This document shows positions 41,010-49,856 of a stretch of 50,006 bases of DNA, piece by piece (the first letter of the stretch is position 1; each line of letters begins with the position of its first letter). The stretch spans positions 851,100-901,105 of the forward strand of contig NZ_JACSPS010000002.1 of assembly GCF_014837035.1 (NCBI RefSeq). The letters run 5' to 3'. Made by a program: the position numbers and the translations under genes. The notes under the pieces are model-generated. The model had not been told where the DNA came from, did not search any database, and worked only from the letters and a program-made list of their open reading frames with translations. Source of the DNA: Kaistella pullorum (lineage in GTDB: Bacteria; Bacteroidota; Bacteroidia; Flavobacteriales; Weeksellaceae).

Positions 41010-41017
41010 CAAAGATA
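41010..41017 (-). promoter_or_regulatory. Promoter of polA, close to the start codon
   Basis: TATCTTTG on the minus strand is separated from the ATG by only CTGAC. Transcription would begin at or next to the A of the ATG. Confidence 0.55.
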
Positions 41018-41065
41018 ATATTTTTTTGAAGCGGTACTGCGGATACGGTAGGCGCAAAATTTAAT

Positions 41066-41098
41066 TAAAAATGCCGCTTTCATTAAAAAAAGCGGCAT
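41066..41098 (-). terminator. Terminator of T9SS cargo gene 1
   Basis: ATGCCGCTTT (41071-41080) and AAAGCGGCAT (41089-41098) form a 10-bp stem. On the minus strand it is followed by TTTTTAATT. Confidence 0.85.
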
Positions 41099-41121
41099 GC
41101 AATGTATTGAAAAAAGTATTC

Positions 41122-41901
41122 TTAGTTCTTAATAACTTTTCTGCTCACTTTTGCAGAACCGTTATCTACAGTCACTACATAGTTACCTTTCGCCATAGAA
41201 GAGGTGTTGATACCCTCGCCGCTGTTTACACGGTTAGAGCTTACCAATCGTCCTTCTGCGGAGTAGATGTTCACAGTAGCTCTGCCAGGAAGGATAATTC
41301 TCAATTCGTTACCTACCACGGTGTTCATTTTCACTTCTTTATCGAATGCTTTCACGTCTGTAACGGCCATTGTAGCTTTGTCATAAACCATCACGTCATC
41401 GAAAAGAATTACACCGTCACCCTGGTTGTTCTCAGGATAAACTCTCAAACCAGCTCTTAAAAGAGTTGATGTTGGGTTTGGCTGTGCTTCTGCTGTGAAG
41501 AAAACCCAAGCTGGAGAATCTGTAGAATAATCTGCACCCTGCAAATTGTTTGAACCTGTATCTGCTGTTGCAGTTCTGAACTGTCCCCAGTATCTGAAAC
41601 GCGCATTAGGCGTGTTATCCAAATACCAACCAGAGAATACATAAGTCTGACCCTGTGTTACCGGAATATCAGCGGTAGGGCTCATTGTTCTGTTTCCAGT
41701 TGCCGGTGAAGGAAGACCTGCAGAAAATTGTCCTGAATGAGCAGTAGTAGATTGCACCATAGTCACTCCTGTCGGGATAAACCAGTCTGTAGGTTTACCG
41801 TCAGCCCAGTTTTCAAAACCAGGGTTTGGCACCAAATTCACTTGTGCAGTAGCAACCGCAGTGAATGCCGCTAATCCTAAAATAGTAAAGATTTTTTTCA
41901 T
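41122..41901 (-). CDS. Secreted protein with T9SS type A sorting domain (1)
   Basis: This is a 259-residue exported protein with a signal peptide (to about residue 19). The middle is a jelly-roll, carbohydrate-binding-module-like domain starting NLVPNPGFENWADGKPTDW, with AQPNPTSTLLRAGLRVYPENN and ILFDDVMVYD. The C-terminal 75 residues are a T9SS sorting domain (VNIYSAEGRLVSSNRV, GNYVVTVDNGSAKVSRKVIKN) that is normally cleaved when the protein is anchored or released at the surface. There is no enzymatic domain. A promoter (41926-41933) and terminator frame it. Confidence 0.9.
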   Translation of the reverse strand: MKKIFTILGLAAFTAVATAQVNLVPNPGFENWADGKPTDWFIPTGVTMVQSTTAHSGQFSAGLPSPATGNRTMSPTADIPVTQGQTYVFSGWYLDNTPNARFRYWGQFRTATADTGSNNLQGADYSTDSPAWVFFTAEAQPNPTSTLLRAGLRVYPENNQGDGVILFDDVMVYDKATMAVTDVKAFDKEVKMNTVVGNELRIILPGRATVNIYSAEGRLVSSNRVNSGEGINTSSMAKGNYVVTVDNGSAKVSRKVIKN

Positions 41902-41925
41902 TGTATTAAAAATTTATTTCTAGCC

Positions 41926-41933
41926 CAAAATTA
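41926..41933 (-). promoter_or_regulatory. Promoter of T9SS cargo gene 1
   Basis: TAATTTTG on the minus strand lies about 25 nt before the ATG and directly follows the terminator of the upstream T9SS gene. Confidence 0.5.
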
Positions 41934-41965
41934 CAAAAAAATACTTCCTCAACCGAGGAAGTATT
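41934..41965 (-). terminator. Terminator of T9SS cargo gene 2
   Basis: AATACTTCCTC (41940-41950) and GAGGAAGTATT (41955-41965) form an 11-bp stem with an AACC loop. A T run follows on the minus strand. Confidence 0.92.
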
Positions 41966-41987
41966 AAAGTTTAACAGTAATTTTAAA

Positions 41988-42830
41988 TTACTTTTTGATA
42001 ATTTTCTGTGAAGCTGACTTACCGTTTACAACGCCAGTCACAACATAAGTACCTTTTGGTAATGAAGCAACATCAAGTGATGTATTTTCATTTACAGAAG
42101 CGGTTTTTACAACCTGTCCGTTCATGTTTACGATCTGTACATCAGATTTTACATTGAAAATGATGTTATTGGCTACCACAGTGTTTTTAACTAATGATGC
42201 TTTAGAAGCAGTTGCATCGCCAACAGCTAAAACTGTAGTATCTACATTACCTGTGATTACCACATCATCAACACTGAAAGTACCTCCAGATGCCTCAGCA
42301 CCGTAGAAGTAGAAACGGAAAGTCACCGGACCAGCCTGATCTACTACCGCTGGCTGAACAGTAGAACCGTCCTGACCTGTACTGATGTCATTCACATAAT
42401 GAAACTGGTTAGTTGGTACTACTTCCAATTCCTGGTTAGCAGGAACTACGCTGGCAGGAAGATTAGCTGTATAACCGTCAACACTTGATCTTACCGCATA
42501 GTATCTTGGACCAGTCCCCGATCTTTGTACACGGAAAGTAACTGAAGAAACGTCTAAATAATAACCCGAAGCAGGCGTTACAGTAACTTCAAGATACTTA
42601 GAAGCACTTGGAGTATTAGCTGTTGGCGCGTCACTCCAGGCAAATCTGTTTCCTGTAGTTGTAGCTGTGTAACCAGACTGCGTAAAGGCAGAAGCAGTGA
42701 AGTTAGAACCCGTTGTCGCAGCCACGGTTGCAGGCGGAGTTCCGTCAAACGAATAAGTTGCTGTAAAAGCTTGTGCAGATACGGTTGCAGAAACAGCGAT
42801 TACTGCCAATAATGAATAGAATTTTTTCAT
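41988..42830 (-). CDS. Secreted protein with T9SS type A sorting domain (2)
   Basis: This is a 280-residue exported protein with a signal peptide (to about residue 19, VSAQA). The mature part is beta-rich, with ATYSFDGTPPATVAATTGSN and VTFRVQRSGTGPRYYAVRSS. The second half holds FRFYFYGAEASGGTFSVDDV, a pattern seen in Bacteroidota surface proteins. The last 75 residues are a T9SS type A sorting domain (VQIVNMNGQVVKTASV, KGTYVVTGVVNGKSASQKIIKK). No enzymatic motif is seen. It has its own promoter and terminator, so it is not in an operon with its neighbour. Confidence 0.9.
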   Translation of the reverse strand: MKKFYSLLAVIAVSATVSAQAFTATYSFDGTPPATVAATTGSNFTASAFTQSGYTATTTGNRFAWSDAPTANTPSASKYLEVTVTPASGYYLDVSSVTFRVQRSGTGPRYYAVRSSVDGYTANLPASVVPANQELEVVPTNQFHYVNDISTGQDGSTVQPAVVDQAGPVTFRFYFYGAEASGGTFSVDDVVITGNVDTTVLAVGDATASKASLVKNTVVANNIIFNVKSDVQIVNMNGQVVKTASVNENTSLDVASLPKGTYVVTGVVNGKSASQKIIKK

Positions 42831-42866
42831 TGTTTTGAAATTTTAAATAATTAATAATTTATACTG

Positions 42867-42874
42867 CAAAAATA
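42867..42874 (-). promoter_or_regulatory. Promoter of T9SS cargo gene 2
   Basis: TATTTTTG on the minus strand lies about 37 nt before the ATG. The 150-bp gap to the divergent beta-barrel gene also holds a near-match TATTTTTA at 42954-42961 facing the other way. Confidence 0.5.
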
Positions 42875-42980
42875 CGGCCTTTTTTAGTATAATCATAATT
42901 TATAGGTTAATTAACCATTAACAGCTACAATAATTTTAAATCTACTTTTTCGTTATTTTTACAGCCTGTAGCTTATCGCA

Positions 42981-45900
42981 TTGCTTAAAAAATCGTTTTT
43001 TTCCCTTTCTTTAATTTTCGCAGTCCTGTGGACCGATGCGCAGATTTTCAGTTGGGAAAATCCAAATGTCCCATCCGATTCAGCCAAGAAAGATTCAATA
43101 CTTAGCGCGAGGATCGAAACCGATTTTTTCACCCGCGACACCCTGGATTTCATCAGACTGCAAAACCAGGTCATTGTTGATGAGGGAATTCTTGCAAAAC
43201 CGTCGCGTTCAGGTGTTTTAGGAGATCTTCAAAGCAAAGGTTCGATCGTCCGGGGAATCACGTTTGGTAACAACCAGGGGCAGAGTGTACAAAGTTCGAT
43301 GGATATGCAAATTTCCGGGAAACTATCGCCTGATGTCTCCATTTTGGCTTCGATTTCTGACCACAACCTTCCAATTCAGGCTGACGGTTATACGCAGACG
43401 CTGGAAGAATTCGATAAAATCTACATGCAACTCAACATCCGCGACAAATCCATCCTGCGGGCCGGACATCTAGACCTCGCAGATGAGCACACCTACTTCG
43501 GACGGTTCCAGAGACGCAGCATGGGACTTCAGTTCCAAACCGCTTTCGGAAAGAATAATCTCACCACGATTGATGTTTCCGGTGGCGTGGCGCGCAGCGA
43601 GTTTCACAGGATAAGGTTTCAGGGAATCGAAGGAAATCAGGGTCCGTACCGTCTCACAGGTAAAAACGGCGAACAGTTTATCACCATCATTTCAGGTTCT
43701 GAACAGGTTTACATCGACGGAATTTTGATGAAGCGCGGCGAAAACCAGGATTATATCATTAATTATAACACCGGCGAACTTACTTTTACGAGCTTCCGCG
43801 CGATTTTACGTCAGAATTTTATTACGGTTTCGTATAATTATACCAACCGCAACTACACCCGCTTTTTAGTTACAGGAAATCTACGCCACGAGCGCGAAAG
43901 GCTAAAAACCGGTTTCAGCTGGTTCACTGAAAGTGACAATAAGAACGCGCCTTTAGCCTTAAATCTAAGCAAAGAAGACCAACAAATACTCGTGAATGCA
44001 GGCAATAATCCCGGATTGATGTACGCGCCATCCGGAACCATCTCAGAATTTGATGTAAACAAGATTCTTTACAAACGAACGGAATTTGCCGGCGGATTTT
44101 TCTATGAATTTTCGACGGACAGCGCGGACACACTTTACACCGTAGCATTTACTTACTTCGGGCAAAACCTTGGCGATTACCGCCTGAAGCAAAGCACCAA
44201 CAATGGCCGTGTCTTTGAGTTTGTAGGCGAAAACATGGGCGAATACCGCGCTGTCCGGAAATTACCTGCACCACAGAAAACGCAGGTTTTTTCGGCAAAT
44301 ACCGAATATCTACTGCGCGGCGGAAAGATTGGCGCGGACGTGTCACTTAGCAATTTCGATCCCAACCTCTTTTCTTCAAAGGACAGCAATGAAAACACAG
44401 GTTATGCAGCGAGAATTTTCGGGCGTCAAACCTATATGTATAAGGACTGGAAAGGAACTCCACATTTCGAGTATCAGCGGATCAGTTCGCGTTTCCATGT
44501 CCTGGACCGAATAAATGATGTAGAATTTGCGCGGGATTTCAACCTGACACAGGAATTTAATCAGCGGACGCAGAACCGATTTATTTTCAGCTTCTTAAAC
44601 CAGTGGAAAGAGCGCTCTTACCTTAATTACCGTCTTAATTATCTTGATGAGCAAGATTTTTATACCGGTATAAAAAATGACCTTGATTTTGGCTGGATCC
44701 GGGAGAAATTTACCACAAAAGGCAACTTTTCGTACCTCGACACGCAACAGGATTTTCAAAACACCCGTTTTGTGCGTGGTGGGATAATCTCGGAAATTTT
44801 ACGTCCGAACGGTAGCTGGGCCGTTGGCGCAAGCTTGGAGCACAATGTGAAGAAATTCAACGAAACAAACCAACTCGATGTTACGAGTTTTAGCTGGAAA
44901 GAAGTTTTTGTTCAGAAAAAAATCAGCGATTCCGCACGTACGCGTCTGCTTGCACGGATGTACTTCCGCGACAACGACTCCGTTCGTGATAACAGATTGC
45001 AAAACATCAAGCAGATCTTAGGCTTTATAGCAGAAAGTCAAATCATCAAAACTGAAAAAACCACGCTTAACGCTTTGGCTCATTACCGAAAATTCTTCTT
45101 TCAGAATCGCGATATGAGTGCTACATTCAATGAAGATTTTGTGGTGGGCAACATACTTTACAACCAGCAGCTTTTTCGGAACGGAATGCGTCTGCAGGCT
45201 TTCTACGAGCTTGGAAACGGCCAGGAAGCACAACGCGAATTTCAGTACATCAAAGTGACCGACGGCCAGGGAATCTACAAATGGACAGATTATAACGGTG
45301 ACGGCGTGCAGCAAATCGACGAATTTGAAACGGCAGAATATGCCGATTTAGCCCAATATATCCGCATTTATACCAATACAGTAAATTATCTCCCTTCTAA
45401 CAAAAACAAATTTCAACTTGCACTTTTCGTGAATCCTTCTGTCGTTTTTAATTCAAATAATCAGTTTTTGAAACGCTGGAATGTCAATCTTTCGCTCAAC
45501 TCTCAAAACTCCTTTTTTAAACGGGATAAAGTTTTGGTTCTAAATCCATTTGAACGAAACGCGGACCAGATCTTAAAAAACCAGAATGTTTTAGTTTCGC
45601 TACAGTTTAATCCGACGGACAAATCTGGCTGGAATGGAAACTACCGTTTTATAGACAACCAAAATCTGATCAACGCCAATTTCAGCAATGAAGAGCGTGG
45701 CCAGAATTCACACCTTTTAAATGTGGGATATTGGTTTAATAAAGATTTCCGTCTCGACTGGGAAAACGGGCTTCATTACATTGAAAATTCGTCGCAAATG
45801 TTCAAAACGCGCGACTACATTTTAAATAATTTTGAGACCAAGCCGAAAGCCACATACAAACTCACAACGACGCTGCAGGCAGAACTTTCGTCTGCGCTCC

Positions 45901-46214
45901 GCCAAAAGCAAAGAACGGACGGTGAAGAACTTCTGAAAACCTACGACATTACCGGAAGTTTGCAGTGGGACCATAAGAAGACCTCGGTTCGCGGCAACTT
46001 CTCATTTATTAATAATGATTTCACGGGCAACAGTTTTTCGATTGTCGGAAACCAAATGCTCGATGGTCTGAAACCGGGAAAAAATCAGGTTTGGTCCGTG
46101 TTCCTGCAGCAAAGCATCAATTCTTTCATTCAGCTCAACGTAAATTACGAGGGTCGGAGCAGCAATGAACGCACGATCCATATCGGATCCATGCAGGTAA
46201 AGGCGAGTTTTTAG
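42981..46214 (+). CDS. Large outer-membrane beta-barrel candidate with an EF-hand-like loop
   Basis: This is a 1077-residue exported protein I do not recognise. The start is TTG, giving a signal peptide (LKKSFFSLSLIFAVLWTDAQ). An N-terminal region has SKGSIVRGITFGNNQGQS and ISGKLSPDVSILASISD. A block YIDGILMKRGENQDYIINYN then GELTFTSF resembles a motif of large Bacteroidota surface proteins. From about 270 on, the sequence is a long series of alternating amphipathic strands ending SMQVKASF, as in outer-membrane barrels. A perfect EF-hand-type loop, DYNGDGVQQIDE (770-781), lies in one insertion. It is expressed alone, divergent from the T9SS cargo genes. I cannot name its cargo or ligand. Confidence 0.7.
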   Translation: MLKKSFFSLSLIFAVLWTDAQIFSWENPNVPSDSAKKDSILSARIETDFFTRDTLDFIRLQNQVIVDEGILAKPSRSGVLGDLQSKGSIVRGITFGNNQGQSVQSSMDMQISGKLSPDVSILASISDHNLPIQADGYTQTLEEFDKIYMQLNIRDKSILRAGHLDLADEHTYFGRFQRRSMGLQFQTAFGKNNLTTIDVSGGVARSEFHRIRFQGIEGNQGPYRLTGKNGEQFITIISGSEQVYIDGILMKRGENQDYIINYNTGELTFTSFRAILRQNFITVSYNYTNRNYTRFLVTGNLRHERERLKTGFSWFTESDNKNAPLALNLSKEDQQILVNAGNNPGLMYAPSGTISEFDVNKILYKRTEFAGGFFYEFSTDSADTLYTVAFTYFGQNLGDYRLKQSTNNGRVFEFVGENMGEYRAVRKLPAPQKTQVFSANTEYLLRGGKIGADVSLSNFDPNLFSSKDSNENTGYAARIFGRQTYMYKDWKGTPHFEYQRISSRFHVLDRINDVEFARDFNLTQEFNQRTQNRFIFSFLNQWKERSYLNYRLNYLDEQDFYTGIKNDLDFGWIREKFTTKGNFSYLDTQQDFQNTRFVRGGIISEILRPNGSWAVGASLEHNVKKFNETNQLDVTSFSWKEVFVQKKISDSARTRLLARMYFRDNDSVRDNRLQNIKQILGFIAESQIIKTEKTTLNALAHYRKFFFQNRDMSATFNEDFVVGNILYNQQLFRNGMRLQAFYELGNGQEAQREFQYIKVTDGQGIYKWTDYNGDGVQQIDEFETAEYADLAQYIRIYTNTVNYLPSNKNKFQLALFVNPSVVFNSNNQFLKRWNVNLSLNSQNSFFKRDKVLVLNPFERNADQILKNQNVLVSLQFNPTDKSGWNGNYRFIDNQNLINANFSNEERGQNSHLLNVGYWFNKDFRLDWENGLHYIENSSQMFKTRDYILNNFETKPKATYKLTTTLQAELSSALRQKQRTDGEELLKTYDITGSLQWDHKKTSVRGNFSFINNDFTGNSFSIVGNQMLDGLKPGKNQVWSVFLQQSINSFIQLNVNYEGRSSNERTIHIGSMQVKASF

Positions 46215-46243
46215 AAGGATTCGGAAGCGAACTATAGTACCGC

Positions 46244-47440
46244 TCAGTCTGTATAAATGATATATTTGCTGCGGATTTTCTGGTAATCTTCAAGATCTTT
46301 TTTCCACGAATCTCTGATCTCTTCTTCCGTCTTTCCTGCGATTACCTGTTTTCGCAATTCGTCGCTGCCGGCGAGTTTGTCAAAAAACAGATTTTTAAGG
46401 AAGAAATCCTGTGCAGGATTTTTGTAATTTTTATACGCTTTCAAAAGCCAGCTTAAATTTAATTCTCTCAGGTCGCGCTTTTCATTAGACAAATCTTCGC
46501 CGAAACATAATTTGCCGTTCAGAAACGGATCTTTCGCACCAAAATTCGGCTTTGGAGTAAAGCGGTAAGGTAAGTTTTTCGTCCACGGACTGCCGTAAAT
46601 CTGAAACGGCAAATCTGTGCCGCGGCCGACCGAAACCTGCGTGCCTTCGAAAAAACAAAGACTTGGATACAGATTGATTGAGAGATCATTCGGTAGGTTT
46701 GGCGATGGTTTATCCGAAATTTGGTAGCGCTGCGTCTTGTGATAGCCTAACATCGGAATTAAAGTATATTTGGCCTCAACACCGTTCTGAAGCCACTTTT
46801 CGCCGTTCACCATGAGTCCATACTCACCGATTGTAAGTCCATAAACAACAGGCACAGGGTGCATTCCGACAAAACTTTTCCATTTATCTTTTAAAATGGG
46901 ACCGTCAATGTACCCATCGTGCGGGTTTGGGCGGTCTAGCACCATTACTTCTACGCCGTTTTCGGCGGCAGCTTCCATCAAATAAGTAAGTGTAGAAATA
47001 TAAGTGTAGAATCTTACGCCAACATCCTGAATATCAAATAATACAAGATCAACATCTTTGAGTTGCGCCGGTGTAGGTTTTTTATTGCTGCCGTACAATG
47101 AAATTACCGGAATTCCGGTTTTGCTGTCGGTGCCGTTCTTTACGTGTTCGCCGGCGTCGGCATCACCGCGGAAACCATGTTCAGGCGCAAAAATCGACTT
47201 TATCTTAACATTGTTTTTCACCAGAAAATCAATGAGGAAAGTTCCGTCTGCCAGACGGCCGGTTTGGTTCGTTACAACGGCAATGTTTTTGTTCCGAAGT
47301 TGAGGAAGATAGAGCTCCGGCCGGTCTGCACCGGTCTTGAAGCAGTGTTTATCGGTATTTTGAGCAAATCCAGTTTGGGCAAGTCCAAAATAAATTAGCA
47401 CAGTCAGAAGTAAATCTTTAATTTTGAACCTTAAAACCAT
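46244..47440 (-). CDS. namZ: DUF1343 exo-beta-N-acetylmuramidase, NamZ-like
   Basis: This is a 398-residue exported protein with a signal peptide (to about residue 26, GFAQ). The DUF1343 family includes NamZ, which removes terminal MurNAc from peptidoglycan fragments. Family blocks seen are NIAVVTNQTG, SIFAPEHGFRG, PVISLYG, LVLFDIQDVGVRFYTYI, LDRPNPH and VSVGRGTDLPFQ. It would recycle cell-wall fragments in the periplasm. Its start lies only 3 bp from that of the divergent permease gene, and its promoter boxes (47485-47501) lie inside that gene. Confidence 0.9.
   Translation of the reverse strand: MVLRFKIKDLLLTVLIYFGLAQTGFAQNTDKHCFKTGADRPELYLPQLRNKNIAVVTNQTGRLADGTFLIDFLVKNNVKIKSIFAPEHGFRGDADAGEHVKNGTDSKTGIPVISLYGSNKKPTPAQLKDVDLVLFDIQDVGVRFYTYISTLTYLMEAAAENGVEVMVLDRPNPHDGYIDGPILKDKWKSFVGMHPVPVVYGLTIGEYGLMVNGEKWLQNGVEAKYTLIPMLGYHKTQRYQISDKPSPNLPNDLSINLYPSLCFFEGTQVSVGRGTDLPFQIYGSPWTKNLPYRFTPKPNFGAKDPFLNGKLCFGEDLSNEKRDLRELNLSWLLKAYKNYKNPAQDFFLKNLFFDKLAGSDELRKQVIAGKTEEEIRDSWKKDLEDYQKIRSKYIIYTD
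47419..47426 (+). promoter_or_regulatory. Promoter of the FtsX-type permease, inside namZ
   Basis: TAATTTTG matches the consensus on the plus strand and lies 18 nt before the permease TTG start, within the first codons of namZ. Confidence 0.5.
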
Positions 47441-47443
47441 CGC

Positions 47444-48673
47444 TTGAAGTTTCCGTTATATTTTTCAAAAAAAATAGCTTTTTCCAAAGATAACAAAAAT
47501 AATCTCTCACGGGTTATTGTCTTTATTGGTCGGCTTTCCGTGGCACTTGGCGTAATCGTTTCACTGGTCACAGTCTCTACCGGAGTCGGTTCTAAACGGG
47601 CGATCAAGGAAAGGATGGCGGACTTTTCCGGTCATATTTCGATAAAGTCCAAGCAGTCGAACAATTCTTATAATTCCTCTGTTCTGGAGAAAGAAGGTTT
47701 AAAAATTAAGGAAATAAATGAAATTCCGGATGTCGCGGGCACCCAAAATTACGTTGCTGTAAGCGGTATCATGCGGAATGAGCATAATTTCGCCGGAATT
47801 ATTTTTAAAGGTGTTGGCAAGGACTTCGACGCTGAAAGGTTCAAAAAATTCCTAGTTGCCGGTCAAACGCCCAAAATCTCAGAAGACGGTTTCAACAGCG
47901 GCATTACCATCTCGCAGAAAATTGCGCAGGACATGCATCTGAACGTGAAAGACAGCATCGTGGCCGTATTTTCAAAAGGTAACCAAAGCCCGCTCTACCG
48001 GAAGTTTGAAGTGGTAGGAATCTACAAAACCGATATCAAGATGATTGACGATCTCTTCATCATCGGCGATATCAATCATGCGCGCCGAATCCAGGGAATG
48101 GAAAAAAATGACGTAGGCGGCATCGACGTTTTCCTTAAAAACATCAATTACATTGACGAAGACGCACCGAAAATCGACAGGCTCGTTGGTTACAGGAATT
48201 ATACCGTAAAAGCGACCGATGAATATCCGCAAATCATGGATTTCATCGCGATTTTCGACACTAATATCGCACTGATTATCAGCATTATGCTTATCGTAGT
48301 AATTATCAACATCGTAATGGTTCTGCTGATTCTAATTATCGAGCGGACGAAATCTATCGGGTTACTTAAAACTTTAGGCGCAACAAACGGGCAAATCCGC
48401 ACCATATTCATTAATTATACATTGCTGATCATGGTACCCGGCTTAATTTTCGGGAATGTTATCGGGCTCGGTTTCCTGCTCATCCAGAAATATTTCGGCA
48501 TCATCACACTGAATCCTGAGAACTACTATATCAGCGTAGTTCCGGTGGAACTGAATGCCGTGCATATCTTGGCAATCTCATTGGGAATCCTTGTTGTATC
48601 CGGGATTGCGTTAATACTGCCGAGTTATCTCATCAGCAAGATTTCGCCTGTGAAATCGCTTAAATACACCTAA
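47444..48673 (+). CDS. FtsX-like ABC transporter permease
   Basis: This is a 409-residue membrane protein of the MacB/LolE type. It has one N-terminal membrane segment (about 25-50, VIVFIGRLSVALGVIVSLVT), a large periplasmic domain (about 50-270), and three C-terminal segments holding the FtsX domain with IIERTKSIGLLKTLGATNGQIR. Such permeases release lipoproteins or transport peptides with a partner ATPase, but none is adjacent. The start is TTG at 47444, which directly precedes the conserved N-terminus (KFPLYFSKKIAFSK). It follows a promoter-like box at 47419-47426. Confidence 0.88.
   Translation: MKFPLYFSKKIAFSKDNKNNLSRVIVFIGRLSVALGVIVSLVTVSTGVGSKRAIKERMADFSGHISIKSKQSNNSYNSSVLEKEGLKIKEINEIPDVAGTQNYVAVSGIMRNEHNFAGIIFKGVGKDFDAERFKKFLVAGQTPKISEDGFNSGITISQKIAQDMHLNVKDSIVAVFSKGNQSPLYRKFEVVGIYKTDIKMIDDLFIIGDINHARRIQGMEKNDVGGIDVFLKNINYIDEDAPKIDRLVGYRNYTVKATDEYPQIMDFIAIFDTNIALIISIMLIVVIINIVMVLLILIIERTKSIGLLKTLGATNGQIRTIFINYTLLIMVPGLIFGNVIGLGFLLIQKYFGIITLNPENYYISVVPVELNAVHILAISLGILVVSGIALILPSYLISKISPVKSLKYT
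47485..47501 (-). promoter_or_regulatory. Promoter boxes of namZ, inside the permease gene
   Basis: Two adjacent minus-strand matches, TATCTTTG (47485-47492) and TATTTTTG (47494-47501), lie 45-54 nt upstream of the namZ ATG, within the first 20 codons of the divergent permease gene. Confidence 0.5.
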
Positions 48674-48687
48674 ACAGCGCCATTCGG

Positions 48688-48788
48688 AAAGCGCGCTACC
48701 CTCGCCTCTAGCCGCGATTGCAGCGGAAATCCTTTTTTGACGGCTGAGGCATCCGAAGTAGGCAAAAAAGATTGCAGCGTAAAGCGCG
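48688..48788. repeat. Intergenic hairpin repeat C
   Basis: A stem CTTTTTTG (48732-48739) / CAAAAAAG (48763-48770) encloses a GC-rich loop. It is flanked by direct copies of GATTGCAGCG (48716-48725 and 48770-48779) and AAAGCGCG (48688-48695 and 48781-48788). The layout (T-rich arm, loop, A-rich arm, GC-rich flanks) resembles repeats A and B, but the sequence differs. Confidence 0.6.
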
Positions 48789-48809
48789 TACCAAATGTCT
48801 GAGAATGCG

Positions 48810-48817
48810 TACTTTTG
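48810..48817 (+). promoter_or_regulatory. Promoter of the cysteine synthase family gene
   Basis: TACTTTTG is an exact TAnnTTTG match, 37 nt before the start codon and just after repeat C. Confidence 0.55.
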
Positions 48818-48846
48818 TGGCTCCTGAAAATGAATAAAAAAATCAT

Positions 48847-49827
48847 ATGAAATATTCGCAAAATATACTTGAAACCATCGGAAACACGCCGCTTGTGAAA
48901 CTTAACAAAGTGCTGGGCGATGATTTTCCGGCGCTGGTTTTGGCGAAAGTTGAGACTTTCAACCCCGGAAACTCGGTGAAAGACCGCATGGCCGTGAAAA
49001 TGGTGGAAGATGCCGAAAAAGACGGGCGTCTGAAACCCGGCGGAACCATTATTGAAGGGACTTCCGGCAATACCGGTATGGGATTGGCGTTGGCCGCGAT
49101 CGTGAAAGGTTACAAATGTATCTTCGTGACCAACTCAAAGCAATCTAAAGAAAAATGTGATATTTTACGCGCTGTTGGCGCAGAAGTTATTGTCTGCCCT
49201 ACCGACGTAAAACCTACGGATCCGCGTTCTTATTACTCGGTTTCAAAGCGTCTGGCCGCGGAAACCGAAAACGGCTGGTACGTGAATCAGTACGATAATC
49301 TCTCGAACCGTCAGGCGCATTATGAACAGACAGCGCCCGAGCTTTGGGAGCAAACCGAGGGAAAACTGACGCATTTTGTGGCCGGCGCCGGAACGGGTGG
49401 CACGGTAACGGGCTGCGGAACGTTTTTCAAAGAGAAAAATCCGAACATAAAAATCATCGGTGTAGATACTTACGGATCAATTCTTAAAGAGTTTCACGAG
49501 ACCGGCGAGCTGCATTACGATCACGCATACACTTACGTGACAGAGGGTATTGGCGAAGATATCATCCCTGAAAACTACGATATGACCGTGATTGATCACT
49601 TCGAAAAGGTGACCGACAAAGACGGTGCTATCTACGCAAGAAAACTGGCTAAAGAAGAGGGCATTTTCTGCGGATATTCGGCTGGTAGCGCCATCGCAGC
49701 GCTGGTTCAGATGAAAGACCAGTTCACGAAAGACGACGTGGTAGTTGTTTTGCTGCACGACCACGGCTCACGTTATGTAGGAAAAATCTACAATGACGAG
49801 TGGATGCAGGAAATGGGTTGGCTGTAA
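48847..49827 (+). CDS. PLP-dependent cysteine synthase family protein
   Basis: This is a 326-residue fold-type II PLP enzyme. The PLP lysine is Lys45 in NPGNSVKDRMA. The substrate loop is TSGNTG (72-77) and the phosphate-binding loop is GTGGTVTG. CGYSAGSAIAA near the C-terminus carries the pyridine-contacting Ser. It is either O-acetylserine sulfhydrylase (cysteine synthesis) or a cystathionine beta-synthase core without regulatory domains; the sequence alone does not separate these. It is monocistronic, between its promoter and a 14-bp stem terminator. Confidence 0.92.
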   Translation: MKYSQNILETIGNTPLVKLNKVLGDDFPALVLAKVETFNPGNSVKDRMAVKMVEDAEKDGRLKPGGTIIEGTSGNTGMGLALAAIVKGYKCIFVTNSKQSKEKCDILRAVGAEVIVCPTDVKPTDPRSYYSVSKRLAAETENGWYVNQYDNLSNRQAHYEQTAPELWEQTEGKLTHFVAGAGTGGTVTGCGTFFKEKNPNIKIIGVDTYGSILKEFHETGELHYDHAYTYVTEGIGEDIIPENYDMTVIDHFEKVTDKDGAIYARKLAKEEGIFCGYSAGSAIAALVQMKDQFTKDDVVVVLLHDHGSRYVGKIYNDEWMQEMGWL

Positions 49828-49856
49828 AAGCATTTTTTGGGCGTGTCCCTGCAACC

